IMG/VR virus record: IMGVR_UViG_3300032291_003737
Span: 1-35,369 of that record
From: a virus
Strand: one strand, 5' to 3'
DNA: 35,369 nt
Position 1 is the stretch's first letter. Each line of letters begins with the position of its first letter. The notes below the pieces were generated by a model that did no database searches, was not told where the DNA came from, and saw only the letters and a list, made by a program, of their open reading frames with translations. The translations under genes were made by a program, and so were the position numbers. Shown piece after piece: positions 11,901 through 21,800 of this stretch.

Positions 11901-12367
11901 TCTTCGAAGAGATCGTCCGCGTCATCCGGGTCTGCGTCATCCAGAATGCTGCTCAACATCCAGCAGCTCTTGCGCAATATTCTAATTTGGTCTTGTGCGT
12001 AGTTGGCAATCTCTGGATGATCTTCTTCTTCGGCCACAGTGTTGAGTGCCAAATATTCATCGATCATGATTTCCAAATCTTGGTAGACGCCTCTCAGCAA
12101 TTGTATGGCATTGCCTTCTACCATGCTGTCTGGAGTGCTGCCCAACTCGACCACAATCTCCAAACTCTGTGGCATCTGCAATTTCAATGTGCGTAGAAAC
12201 TCAGCCAATGTGTCAATGTTGGCCTGCAGACCCTCGTAGATCTTCTGCAACAATTTATGATCACTGTAGAAATTACGACCCACGGTGTTGACATGGGCCA
12301 CATGAGTGCGATAATACACTTGAAAGTTTGTGGCAAATACTTGCTCGAGTTGGCTGTCTAGGTTCAT
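11897..12367 (-). CDS. Dps-like ferritin-family protein (156 aa)
   Basis: Dps proteins form 12-mers that oxidise Fe(II) with peroxide, store iron and protect DNA. This protein has the diagnostic pattern H25-x11-H37-x14-D52-x3-E56 (within AHVNTVGRNFYSDH and YEGLQANIDTLAE), the same spacing as the ferroxidase ligands of E. coli Dps (H51, H63, D78, E82), followed by a typical four-helix arrangement. Length is normal for the family. The C-terminus is unusually acidic (DDADPDDADDLFED), unlike the Lys-rich DNA-binding tails of some Dps proteins, so binding to DNA is doubtful. It could guard against oxidative stress or handle iron during infection. TTAAATA lies 5 nt before its ATG; it converges with the plus-strand co-chaperonin unit. 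Confidence 0.85.
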   Translation of the reverse strand: MNLDSQLEQVFATNFQVYYRTHVAHVNTVGRNFYSDHKLLQKIYEGLQANIDTLAEFLRTLKLQMPQSLEIVVELGSTPDSMVEGNAIQLLRGVYQDLEIMIDEYLALNTVAEEEDHPEIANYAQDQIRILRKSCWMLSSILDDADPDDADDLFED

Positions 12368-12372
12368 AATAT

Positions 12373-12379
12373 TATTTAA
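12373..12379 (-). promoter_or_regulatory. TTAAATA motif 5 nt before a start codon
   Basis: TTAAATA-N5-ATG on the minus strand in front of the Dps-like gene, overlapping the stop codon of the gene upstream. No Shine-Dalgarno sequence is present. Confidence 0.35.
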
Positions 12380-13077
12380 TACCTTAATTTGTATACTCTT
12401 AATTCTTCATCAGTCCATCCTCGGCCTGTTAAGGGATTTATTTCACTGCCGCGCAATGGCCCACTCATAGGAACTTTTGGACCAGTGCTGCTCGGCATTA
12501 ATGCCAAAGCTGCTGCACCACCATATTTTGCTGCTGTAGGTCCATACTGTGCCACAACAGGACGAGCGGCTTGAACTGTTTCTCCGGCAAAAGTTTTAGC
12601 AGCTTGATATCCTTGTTGTAACGCACGACTCATCCAATTGCTTTGTTGTCCGGCCTGTTGTCCAGCCAATTGTTCAGCCGGTGTGGCCATTAATTGTGCA
12701 GTGCGAGCCTGAGACGGATTTAATCCAGTAACATCAATTTTAGGAATGTTGGCGGCTGGAGCACCAGGAGCTTGAGCTCTACTATCAATAAATGCTTTAC
12801 CTAATCTATATGCTCCATAACCACCGGCACCATACAATGCTGCATTTTTAGCAGTGTCGTATGCGCCCAAAGCCATGGTAGTATCTTGTTCTTCGGTTCT
12901 ATTCAATGCTGGATTCATACCAGGATACACAGGCAATTCACTGGTGCCGGGTGTTTGTTGAACAGTTTGTGGAACAGCAACAGGCGCAACAGGTGTGCCT
13001 AGATAAGCATTAATTTCTTCATCGGTATAGCCTTCAGCGCGAGCTTCGGCTATTCTGCGTTGTAATTCTGGATCCAT
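12376..13077 (-). CDS. Putative internal virion protein (233 aa)
   Basis: The N-terminus RRIAEARAEGYTDEEINAYL is a short motif (A..GYtDeEI..yL) that recurs in large phage internal or ejection-type proteins. The rest is Ala/Gly/Gln-rich and low in charge, with a helical middle (QLMATPAEQLAGQQAGQQSN) and a C-terminal GRGWTDEELRVYKLRY. Its ATG shares one base with the stop of the 792-aa gene (TAATG), so it is coupled to it. With its two larger neighbours it looks like a set of proteins stored in the head and ejected with the DNA. That is inferred from composition and position, not from a confident domain match. Confidence 0.7.
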   Translation of the reverse strand: MDPELQRRIAEARAEGYTDEEINAYLGTPVAPVAVPQTVQQTPGTSELPVYPGMNPALNRTEEQDTTMALGAYDTAKNAALYGAGGYGAYRLGKAFIDSRAQAPGAPAANIPKIDVTGLNPSQARTAQLMATPAEQLAGQQAGQQSNWMSRALQQGYQAAKTFAGETVQAARPVVAQYGPTAAKYGGAAALALMPSSTGPKVPMSGPLRGSEINPLTGRGWTDEELRVYKLRY

Positions 13078-15455
13078 TATCTATTACCTCCCATGATATC
13101 ACCTATAGGGCGAAGTTTTTTCCATTTATTTGATGTTGAATCATATTCTGGCACAGGATATTGCTTGTATGCTTCACGCACTGCTTGATATGTGCTGCCA
13201 TTAGCTTTAATAAACTGCATGCGTTTGTCTTGAATTAATCCATTAGATTCAATTAGGCGCTGTTCTTCTTTACGCCAATTTTTTTCCAGCAATGCCACAT
13301 TGTCATAATTTTTATCAGCCACCCAATCACTCTTATAACGAGCCAATTGACCGCTAAACAATTGATTAGCTTTAATGTTATAGGCACCCAATGCTGGCAC
13401 TCGAGTAATGTCAACTTGTAGTCTTTCAGCAGCCTCACGATCTCTATCGGAAATTTGTGTTCCACCGATACCTTTAATTGTTGCCACAACCAATGGCCCG
13501 TTTAGTGTATTATATTCTTCCAATGTGCTAACTTGTTCTGAATTTAAACCAAGCTTGGCCAAACGACCGCGTAATTCAATTCGATCTCCGCCGTCAAATT
13601 TACCGGCTAGAATATCACGAACCATTGTCCATTTTTGATCACCTGGGCTTTGGTTGGCTGCATTACTAATAGCAAACAATGCTTCAGATTTCTGTGGATC
13701 CTGAAATAGTTTTAACTGCTTGGTAATATTTTCAACAATAATATCACCTTTGCGGCCTTCTGCTACAACACTTTCATCGATATACTTGTTAACACCTTCA
13801 GTTCTTTTACCAGTAATCTCAATATTGGTTACGCCTTGTTGCTTTGCAAGTTCATTGGCTGTTTTAGCTTGAGCCAAAGTGCCGCCTGCTCTACCACCAC
13901 CTACGGAAGGTGCTGTTACGGGACGAGATTGTGCCACAGTTGTTCCTGTTGTTGCGGGTGCTGTAGGAATAGTTGCTGGTGCCACAGGTGTAACTACTCC
14001 AGTTGTTCTTGCTACGGGTGCTGTAGGAATAGTTGCAGTTGCTGTAGGTGCAACTGCCACGGGTGTAACTGCTCCAGTTGTTCCTGCAGGAGCCGGAATA
14101 TTTGGAACTTGAGTGGGAACTGTTGCAGCGGCTGCACGACCAGTGTTAACTGCGGCATCCATAATAACACGCTCTTCTTCTGGAGAAACGCGGCGTTCTT
14201 TCTTAAGTTCAGCAATAGCGTCGATCCCAGCGGCAGCTCCTTTGCCTTGTAATTCAACGGCTAATTTTTGTATAGTAGTGCCAATTTGTTGTTGACCTTT
14301 ATAACTGGTAAATCCTCCACCGGCATACGCAGGTCCAGCTGGATTAATATTAATTAATTTTGCCTTGCCTTTTTCATCTATACCGCTCTTATAAATTTCG
14401 CCGCGATTGTCTTGTAACAGTTCTTGTCCTGTAGTTATGTTCTTGCCAATACTGGTAGCGCCGGCCCTAATTACATCTTGTGCTGACATTTCAGCGCCGT
14501 CGGAATCTAAGCCCTTTAAAGGCATACCACTGGTGCCGTATAGAATCAAACTTGTTTTACCAGCTGCGTCAGTTACTGATCTCCATTCTTTAGGCAAATT
14601 CATTTTGGCCACTTCGGCTTCGGCACCGCTCTTGAAACCAATTAGACTATACATAAATGCTTTGGCAATGCTGCCGGTATCGCCTTGTTGATTTAACAAT
14701 TTTTGAATACCGCTCATGTTGCCACTTTGAATAGCTTCTTTAACTTTCTCTTGAACTTTTTTCTGTCCCTGATCAACTTGCATTTGACGCATGGCAGTGT
14801 CAGCAGCCGCAGATCTAATACTTTCTGGCAATGCACTGTTGTTGTAGATAGCAGTTAATTTGCGTGGATCGCTGCCGGCCTCGGCCAAAGCTGCTCCAGC
14901 ATTGCGCATTTGCATTTGTGCGTCCGATTCACCAGCAGTGCCTTCACTAGCAGCACCCATAGCAGGCTGCATTGAAACAGCCGGTGGTATTGGCGCAGGT
15001 GCAGCCATTGGTGCAGCCATTGGAGCTGCCATTGGAGCTGCCATTGGAGCTGCCACGGGAGCTGCCACGGGTTCAACAGCTCGTGTCATTGGAGCGGGTG
15101 CCATAGCAGTGGACATAGGTGCTGCCTGAGTGCCCATGGCCAATCGATCATCAGTTGGATTGGCATTAGGCATAATAGGCATGATAGTCTGTGCTGGCAA
15201 TGCCGTAGATTGTATTACAGGCTGTGGCATTGCTCCGCCAACTACTGGTGCCACTGGCGCCACTGGGCTTACTGTGGGAGTAAGAGGATTGGCCGCACTG
15301 AGATCTTGTGGGCTACCAGACACAGTCATGGTTTGTTCACCAGTGACCGGATTTGTTTTAATCGTCTGTGTCACTGGCCGGGCATTAGCAGCCAATTCGT
15401 CTTCGGTCTGCGCAACTGGTTCTCTACCAAATGCATCAAATAATGTGTAAGCCAT
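13077..15455 (-). CDS. Large putative internal/ejection virion protein (792 aa)
   Basis: Residues about 1-170 are an Ala/Pro/Val-rich low-complexity arm with a 12-bp tandem repeat coding for AAP(M/V). Residues 170-430 contain charged helices (QGQKKVQEKVKEAIQSGNMS). Residues about 430-530 form a second Ala/Thr/Pro/Val linker, and residues about 530-792 are a helical, charged C-terminal domain (NYDNVALLEKNWRKEEQRLI; ending IGDIMGGNR). Large size, helical domains joined by Pro/Ala linkers and position after the fibre genes suggest an internal or DNA-ejection protein. I see no lysozyme or peptidase motif. The downstream 233-aa gene begins on its stop codon (TAATG). Confidence 0.7.
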   Translation of the reverse strand: MAYTLFDAFGREPVAQTEDELAANARPVTQTIKTNPVTGEQTMTVSGSPQDLSAANPLTPTVSPVAPVAPVVGGAMPQPVIQSTALPAQTIMPIMPNANPTDDRLAMGTQAAPMSTAMAPAPMTRAVEPVAAPVAAPMAAPMAAPMAAPMAAPAPIPPAVSMQPAMGAASEGTAGESDAQMQMRNAGAALAEAGSDPRKLTAIYNNSALPESIRSAAADTAMRQMQVDQGQKKVQEKVKEAIQSGNMSGIQKLLNQQGDTGSIAKAFMYSLIGFKSGAEAEVAKMNLPKEWRSVTDAAGKTSLILYGTSGMPLKGLDSDGAEMSAQDVIRAGATSIGKNITTGQELLQDNRGEIYKSGIDEKGKAKLININPAGPAYAGGGFTSYKGQQQIGTTIQKLAVELQGKGAAAGIDAIAELKKERRVSPEEERVIMDAAVNTGRAAAATVPTQVPNIPAPAGTTGAVTPVAVAPTATATIPTAPVARTTGVVTPVAPATIPTAPATTGTTVAQSRPVTAPSVGGGRAGGTLAQAKTANELAKQQGVTNIEITGKRTEGVNKYIDESVVAEGRKGDIIVENITKQLKLFQDPQKSEALFAISNAANQSPGDQKWTMVRDILAGKFDGGDRIELRGRLAKLGLNSEQVSTLEEYNTLNGPLVVATIKGIGGTQISDRDREAAERLQVDITRVPALGAYNIKANQLFSGQLARYKSDWVADKNYDNVALLEKNWRKEEQRLIESNGLIQDKRMQFIKANGSTYQAVREAYKQYPVPEYDSTSNKWKKLRPIGDIMGGNR
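14998..15069. repeat. 12-bp tandem repeat, six units
   Basis: Six consecutive 12-bp units of the type GGNGCNGCCAYN encode an Ala-Ala-Pro-(Met/Val) repeat in the N-terminal arm of the 792-aa protein. Tandem units like these can gain or lose copies by slippage without breaking the frame. Confidence 0.9.
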
Positions 15456-15466
15456 CTAATCTATCC

Positions 15467-16198
15467 TTAAAATGTTGGCATAGTAATGCCAGATTTGTAA
15501 CCTGAAGTCTGTGTCGAGCTACCTTGTGTGCCTGCAAAATTAGGATTATAACTAGAACTTGGTGTGCCAAAGATCACTGAAGCATACTGGTTATATAGTT
15601 GTTGTGGAGTCATTGCAGCACTGACGCCCTGAGTGGCAGCACCCAATGCTTGTCCAATACCGCCTTGACCAAGACCAGCAAGACTCTGTCCAGCAGCCAA
15701 ACGCTGACCAGCAATGTCTTTCAATACTTGTGCAGATGCAGCCTGTTGAGCAGCCTGTGTTTGTCCAGCCAACTGTTGCTGTGCAAATGCTTGACGACTG
15801 CTGCCAATTTGACCAGCACCACCATACTGTGCGCCAAGTCCAGCCAAGTTTTGTTGATACTGAGCCTGTGCTGGTTGCAGTGCAGCAGCCAATTGTTGTG
15901 CTTCGTAGTCTGCACCAAACAGATTTTCAAGACCACTGATACCAGTGCGTAACGCACTTTCGCCAGTTGATCCCAATGTCTGCTGTGCTTGACCAGCTGT
16001 GCTGGCTAGGTTTTGAGCAGCTTGAGTTACTCCAGGTGCGCCTTGATTGTATATGTCTGTGGCACCACGCACTGCCTGGCTATATGTAGGGGCAATGGTA
16101 TTTGTAAAGAAGCCAGTTTGGGCTTGAATTTGTTGTCTTTGTTCTGGGCTCAGTTCAACTTGTGCTGTTGATGTTCCGCCGCTTTTTCCCATGCTCAT
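15467..16198 (-). CDS. Gln/Ala-rich putative internal virion protein (243 aa)
   Basis: Starts MSMGKSGGTSTAQVELSPEQ; the central part (residues about 30-190) is a long Gln/Ala/Gly-rich helical region (AAALQPAQAQYQQNLAGLGA; QAFAQQQLAGQTQAAQQAAS). The end is Gly/Ser/Thr-rich. AAAGGA 8 nt before the ATG at 16198 sets the start. Gln/Ala-rich helical proteins of this size sit in the ejection-protein block of many podoviruses. I assign it by composition and position only; a tail-lumen or core protein is equally possible. Confidence 0.7.
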   Translation of the reverse strand: MSMGKSGGTSTAQVELSPEQRQQIQAQTGFFTNTIAPTYSQAVRGATDIYNQGAPGVTQAAQNLASTAGQAQQTLGSTGESALRTGISGLENLFGADYEAQQLAAALQPAQAQYQQNLAGLGAQYGGAGQIGSSRQAFAQQQLAGQTQAAQQAASAQVLKDIAGQRLAAGQSLAGLGQGGIGQALGAATQGVSAAMTPQQLYNQYASVIFGTPSSSYNPNFAGTQGSSTQTSGYKSGITMPTF

Positions 16199-16213
16199 AT
16201 TATATTTCCTTTA

Positions 16214-18145
16214 TTATGGTGCTACAGGAGCAACTAGGTCGGCTTCTGTATATGGTAATCCAGTTAATGGATTGATATTTACTGGTGCACTCATTGGTGC
16301 TACTGGTGCTACTGGTGCTACGCCCATGTAGGCTGCTTGTGTGGTAGGATTAATGTTTTGTCTAATAAATTGCGGCACATCCAACGCAGGTCTTGATTGC
16401 CGTATACCAAATGGTATGGCAGGTGCATCAGGAATCACATTGTAATTTACCAAATCAGCTTCAGTGGCCATGTATGGTCGCTGTCCCCAATAGTATTGGC
16501 TTTGCACTGGATCTGTGGTTTGGTAGTAAGGTGTGGCACGAATCTTTCCGGGATTCAAACCTGGATTGACCAATGCAGGCAAATCACCAGTGCCATAAGT
16601 CAATGGAGGCAGAGGAGCATAAGGACGACGACCTGGCACTTCCGGAGGTGGATTTATTGCATTGTTTATTAATGCACCGCCTGCCAACACGCCACCCGCC
16701 ACATTGGTTACTCCATAACGATCTACCAATGCACCACCATAATCATATATTGCCTCAGGCAAGGTCATTGGTGGCGTAGGATTTGGATTCACATAACTGG
16801 GAACAGCATCTACCACTGGAGGCAAACCGTCAGTTGGGGGTGTCGATGGAAACACTGATAGGTCATCATCACCAAAGCCTGTGCCCGGTGGCAGTTCTGC
16901 TGGAGGTATAGGTGTTGTAGGCGCTGTTTCTACAGGAACTATTTCGCCATATTCATTTACAGTAGTTTGTGGTGGTAGCACTTCTGGCACCACAGGCACA
17001 GTTTCTACAGGAACTATTTCGCCATATTCATTTACAGTAGTTTGTGGTGGTAGCACTTCTGGCACTGGTGTAGTCACAGTGGGTATCGACGGTGCTACTG
17101 GTGCAGGTTCTGCAGCAATTATTTGTCCAAATTCATCTACTGTGGTCTGTGGAGGTAGCACTTCTGGCACACTTGGTGTAATCGGCGGTAACTCTGTGCC
17201 GACAATTTCAGGTGTGGGCACTCCAGTGGCAATGGCATCACTTACTAAAACTTCACCGGTGGAATTTGAAACTACCTGCATTCCAGCATCGGCGTTGAAT
17301 GGACTATTAATTGGATTGCCATAAGTGTCAAAATATTGGCCAGAACCAGAATCATATAATCCGTTCCATAACTGCTCACCGTTACGCATCATGCTAACGC
17401 TTTCCGCGCCAGTGGATATTCCAGCTGTTGGTAATGTGGGTGCGGCTATGTCTATTCTAGGAACATCACGCAATAAATTGGTTGGTCCATTGATTGTGGC
17501 CACACCATTGGCGTCCACAGTTAACCAATCACCCTGAGGATATTGAGCAAAGTCCACCATGGTGCCAGTGGCATCGAATATGTAACCATTGGAATCAACC
17601 CAACCTTGTCCGGTTGAAACTGGTTTCCAATCATCAGGAATAACAAATCTATTACCATCAGGTTTGATGATGCCCATGCCTGCTGTGGCATTGAATAGAT
17701 TGGCTGTGCCGTAACCTGCTGCAATGTCTGCGGGATTCATTCCGGTAAATGCATCGAAAGCGATTTGACTGGCCAACGATGAATTTACACCGTAGCTGCT
17801 TAAATTGTATGCAATTTGTTCAGGACCCAATCCTTGCTGTGCCAATTGTGCTGCGTCAGCTGCAATAAATTGTGCATCAGTCAGTGTGTCTGTGGGCACA
17901 CCACCAAACATTTCGCCAATTGATCCGCCAATGTATGAAGTGGCTCCACCCAACACGGCACTGCGCAACACATCACCTGCATCGCCACCCTGAAAGGCTG
18001 TGATACCGCCGGCTATGATGCCTGAGCCAATTGCAGTGGCCGCTATGGTGCCCACTGTGCCTAGACCAATTGCTGTGGCCACAGTGCCACCAATGGCTGC
18101 ACTAACACCTGTAAAGCCGGCTATGATGGGTATTGCTGCTGGCAT
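16214..18145 (-). CDS. Putative ejection protein with membrane-type N-terminus (643 aa)
   Basis: Residues about 1-60 are a glycine-alanine hydrophobic region (IPIIAGFTGVSAAIGGTVAT; IGSGIIAGGITAF) that could enter a bilayer. Residues about 60-300 are a mixed domain (LTDAQFIAADAAQLAQQGLG). Residues about 320-430 carry three copies of a PEVLPPQTTVNEYGEI-type repeat. The C-terminus is a Pro/Gly/Tyr-rich arm. A hydrophobic N-terminus on a large head-interior type protein fits a component that forms a channel through the host membrane during DNA delivery. It begins directly after the upstream stop (TAAATG). Function inferred; no family recognised. Confidence 0.7.
   Translation of the reverse strand: MPAAIPIIAGFTGVSAAIGGTVATAIGLGTVGTIAATAIGSGIIAGGITAFQGGDAGDVLRSAVLGGATSYIGGSIGEMFGGVPTDTLTDAQFIAADAAQLAQQGLGPEQIAYNLSSYGVNSSLASQIAFDAFTGMNPADIAAGYGTANLFNATAGMGIIKPDGNRFVIPDDWKPVSTGQGWVDSNGYIFDATGTMVDFAQYPQGDWLTVDANGVATINGPTNLLRDVPRIDIAAPTLPTAGISTGAESVSMMRNGEQLWNGLYDSGSGQYFDTYGNPINSPFNADAGMQVVSNSTGEVLVSDAIATGVPTPEIVGTELPPITPSVPEVLPPQTTVDEFGQIIAAEPAPVAPSIPTVTTPVPEVLPPQTTVNEYGEIVPVETVPVVPEVLPPQTTVNEYGEIVPVETAPTTPIPPAELPPGTGFGDDDLSVFPSTPPTDGLPPVVDAVPSYVNPNPTPPMTLPEAIYDYGGALVDRYGVTNVAGGVLAGGALINNAINPPPEVPGRRPYAPLPPLTYGTGDLPALVNPGLNPGKIRATPYYQTTDPVQSQYYWGQRPYMATEADLVNYNVIPDAPAIPFGIRQSRPALDVPQFIRQNINPTTQAAYMGVAPVAPVAPMSAPVNINPLTGLPYTEADLVAPVAP
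16926..17170. repeat. Three 65-bp repeats in the 643-aa gene
   Basis: Copies at 16926-16990 and 17001-17065 are nearly identical (75-bp period); a diverged third lies at 17106-17170. They encode PEVLPPQTTV(N/D)E(Y/F)G(E/Q)I modules. The high identity of two copies suggests a recent duplication. Confidence 0.85.
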
Positions 18146-18589
18146 TTATTTGAACTCCAGGGTGTATACGGTATAACTCTTGCCATCCTCACCAACTGTT
18201 TTGCTGGTTTTGAAAGGCAGTTTGGTTCTCTTGGCAACCACGGCCAATTTGGGGTCGTTGGTATAAGTGTAGGCTCGTTTTACGCCCATGCTTTTTAAGA
18301 TGTTGCTCAGCTTGACAAAGTTTTTTGCCAACTTGGCTGAGTCTTCTGAGTCAGTCATGGTGTGTATTTCTACCACGCCAGGCTCTTTGACCAAAGTTAA
18401 AAACACTGTGTTGCCCAAATGTATCAGTTTGGCTGCAGGTTGTTGAACCAGTGCAGCCAGTTTTTCTGTCATGATCTTGGCCTGCATGTCACTACCAGTT
18501 GTTTTCTTAAAATAATTGGTAATGATGTCAGTGACTTCTTGGGCCTCTTTGCTGTCAACTTGGTAATTTTCCATGCTTGTTTCGCTCAT
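18146..18589 (-). CDS. Hypothetical protein (147 aa)
   Basis: A soluble alpha/beta protein (MSETSMENYQVDSKEAQEVT...; IHLGNTVFLTLVKEPGVVEI; LKSMGVKRAYTYTNDPKLAV) with a Lys-rich C-terminal half. The pattern of strand-helix-strand around residues 50-125 is weakly reminiscent of an acetyltransferase fold, but no cofactor motif is clear. ACTAAATA ends only 4 nt before the ATG at 18589; there is no ribosome site, so the message may be leaderless. An ATG five codons in is an alternative start. It is flanked by the tail-chaperone-like gene and the ejection-protein gene. Confidence 0.75.
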   Translation of the reverse strand: MSETSMENYQVDSKEAQEVTDIITNYFKKTTGSDMQAKIMTEKLAALVQQPAAKLIHLGNTVFLTLVKEPGVVEIHTMTDSEDSAKLAKNFVKLSNILKSMGVKRAYTYTNDPKLAVVAKRTKLPFKTSKTVGEDGKSYTVYTLEFK

Positions 18590-18593
18590 ACAA

Positions 18594-18601
18594 TATTTAG
18601 T
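18594..18601 (-). promoter_or_regulatory. Late-promoter-like motif ACTAAATA, 4 nt from ATG
   Basis: An exact ACTAAATA on the minus strand between the tail-chaperone-like gene and the 147-aa gene, with only four bases before the start codon. Confidence 0.45.
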
Positions 18602-18604
18602 TGT

Positions 18605-18847
18605 TTATAACCAACTGGGTTGGGTTGGCCAACTTATGGTGGCGGGCCAGCCAGATTGTGCAGGCACATCCAACAAGGCCTGACGATACTCTGCTATCTC
18701 TGTTCGTTGCGAGTCGGTCAACTCTGCATAGCGAATGGGATTGACTCGATCCACTGTGTCTTGCAAGATTTTATTTCTCAACAGTCTAGCTTTCAAGGCC
18801 ACAAATGATTCTGGTATTTCTGTAATTTGCGTAGGATTTTCAAACAT
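18605..18847 (-). CDS. Phage tail assembly chaperone-like protein (80 aa)
   Basis: The C-terminal half matches the small tail-assembly chaperone pattern (Phage_tail_APC type). It has an LR..RN helix (ALKARLLRNKILQDTVDRVN) and then EIAEYRQALLDVPAQ, followed by the diagnostic GWPATISWPTQP (cf. YRQ.LRD.P.Q..FP..V.WP..P). Members help fold or attach tail fibres and sit next to fibre genes. Here the 1,001-aa fibre gene lies immediately upstream, so it most likely serves that fibre. A GAGG ribosome site overlaps the fibre stop codon. Length normal. Confidence 0.85.
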   Translation of the reverse strand: MFENPTQITEIPESFVALKARLLRNKILQDTVDRVNPIRYAELTDSQRTEIAEYRQALLDVPAQSGWPATISWPTQPSWL

Positions 18848-18850
18848 ATA

Positions 18851-21800
18851 TTACCTCTTCAAATTTTGAACAGCATTGCGTGTGTTTTGCGCCTCAATAT
18901 CGACCACTGTGACATTACCACTGGTTCCATAATATCCATATACACCAAACCCATACTCACCCACATTGGGCAAAGTTAATGTAAGGCCAGTTTCATAAAA
19001 AGGTTGATCTAACTGAAAATTACCAGCTGAAGTAAGAGTAAACAAAAGATCCTCACTACCAAGTATATAAGTTACACTCTGAGCTACATCGCGCATTCGA
19101 ATTCCCACATTGCCAGTAACCGTGGCAGGAGTGGCGAGGCAATTAGCAAACCAACTGACGGCAGCTTGCCCAGTAACAAAAACTTTGCTATTTGACACTG
19201 TGGTATTGATGGTCACAGTGTTAGTCAAACTGTAGAAAGTGTTGGCATTCGGTCCAAAGACAAAATTAGAGCCGGTATTTTGATAACTGTTAAAGAAACT
19301 AACCGCATTGGCGGTAATAGTAGTTGTGTTAACTGTGTTGTTGTTTAGGTTACCAGTGGTAATTAAACCACTAACAAACAAGTTGCCACCAATGGTAGCA
19401 TTGTTGCCCACAGTTAAATTATTACCAATGCTGGTGTTGCCGCCGAATCTAGCATCACCTGTGTTGCTTTGTAACCAAAAACCATTGCTGTTAACATTAC
19501 CAATATTGGCATTGGTGCTTTGAATATTCAAAGTGTAGATGTCATTGGTGTTTAGTTGTGCAGAAGTAATTGTGCCTGTGACAATTAGGTTACCACTGAT
19601 AACTTGTCCGTTGGCTGTGGTCCAACCATTGGTATTGGCATCGAAAGTTTTAACCACAAACGCATTGGTTGTGGTATAGATAAACTGTGCAGTGTCACCA
19701 GTAATAGGAGTATATCCAGTGCCAATTGGTGCTACTGTGTTGGCCCTAGGTGCACTGAATGATGTGGTATACTGAGCGTTGGAAAAACTGGTAGGATCAC
19801 TGCTGGTCACCACATAAGCCAATGGCACAAAACCGCGGCTGCCAGTAGCGCCCGGGTTGGTGGGCGTGGCCATATAACTTACAGTCAAATTGCCAACACT
19901 GATGCCGTCGTTATAATTGATATCGCGAGCGTAATTAAATGTGGTGTAATTTGGATCAGCGTAGGTAAAACTATTGGCATTAATGTCACTAACATTGCCG
20001 GAATTCATTGTCCATTGATTGAGCCATATATTGGCAATGTTTGCATCATCGTGCGGTTGACGAATAATGACTAGACCGCTTTGGCCAGGAAATGTGGTTC
20101 TAAATAGAACGCTGGCAGTATAAGCAGCTCCGCCACCGCCACCGCCGATGCCCAAACTTGGTGGTGGATTTGAAGTAGCATAAGCGCCTCCGGTGCCACC
20201 GCCGCCAAGACCACCGGCTCCATTGGCGCCACCAAGCGCAGTAGCATACGAGCCACCACCTCCACCAAAATATGTTACATTATTAACAGTTTGAGTGACA
20301 GGAAAATTATAATCAGTTGTGGCCCATTGTAAATTTGCACCCCATGCATTGGCAGGGCCTGGCGCACCAGCAATATTAGCAGTTGATACCGCACCTGCAT
20401 TTGCAAATGCGCCAAACGAATTATTTGCAAATGAACCCACAGTGCCGCGGCTTGATCCATTAACTGCATTATAAACAGTGGATCCTATAGTAATATTCGA
20501 TTGACCTTGACCGGCATTGATATATGTGGCACTACCAGCAAAGCCAACATTAACCTTAAAATTACCTGGAGATACTGAAACAGCATTCCAAGTATTAACT
20601 TGGCCGCCAGCACCCGGGCCAACATGATCACCGTAATTGCCTGATCCAATGGCTATCATATCGATAGTAGCATTTCCACCAGTGACAACTATATTACTTG
20701 TAGTTAGAGATGGGTAAAACGCTATATAACGATAATTAGCATCTGCTGTTTCTGAAAAGCTACCAGTAGCAGTAACCAATCCATATTCCGGAGTGCTGGT
20801 GTTAGTCACAAAGACACTGTTGGATAAGAAACCAACTTCTCTAGTAATTTGTCCAGTTATAATATTGCCGCGCACTGCGGTCACTGTGACATTACCATTG
20901 ACATATCCACTGGCATTGGCAGTTGGCACCCAAACTCCATCTGTGCCTTGTTGGAAGAATTGTCCAATATCGTAAGTAGAATATAATGTTAATCCATTAG
21001 TTCCAGTAGCGCCGTTGGCGCCAGATTCCACAGTGCTGACTTGCAAACTGTTATTCAAATTTGCATAGATGTCGTTGTAGGAAAAAGGTTGAAAATAACT
21101 GAATTGGTTATTAATAACCGGGGTGGAAAAAGTAAAACTGTTGCTGTTAATATCTGGCCCTGTGTTGGCCACAGACCAAGTATCGGCCGCTGTATTATAA
21201 TTGATAGTTTTAACTACCTGTGCCACTACTGCATTGCTGCGAATAACAACTGAATTGGCCACAGTGGAAACAATATTGCCCACAGCATTTGGTGACCAAA
21301 ATCCCGCAGTGTTTCTATTAAAGAATTGACCATTGCTGTAAACCACACTTAATGTTGATGCCACTAGTGTGGCACTCAGCACATCTAAATCAATTGATGT
21401 TGCATCGGTCACTATGACAAAATTAGAACCGGGTGGGCTTGTGGCCGCACTAAATTGTATTTGGCGCCCACCATTGGTTTGATAGTATAAGAATTTGGTT
21501 GTGCCAAATCCACCGACTACCTGTGTATAAACATAATCCGCAGGATTATTGCTGCCAGGGCCACTGGTAGTGGTATTTCTTATACCAAAAAACAATCTAT
21601 TGGTAGGACTGGTGCTGAAGTTAACACTACCAGTGGCACTGTCCGCATAACGCACATCAATATATTGATATAGATATGCCAAATAATCAGGATCAGCCGC
21701 AGTGGTAATCTGGCCAGATGACACATTGCCAACTAATGCATTACCCGATGCCACAATGGCATTGGCATCCAACACATTGGATGTGCTCAACAGATAGTTT

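Noticed and set aside
13836-14252. A Cys/Ser-rich plus-strand frame that might look like a metallothionein-type protein
   Set aside because: It is the reverse side of the Ala/Val/Thr/Pro linker of the 792-aa protein; the cysteine pattern is an artefact of the repeat.
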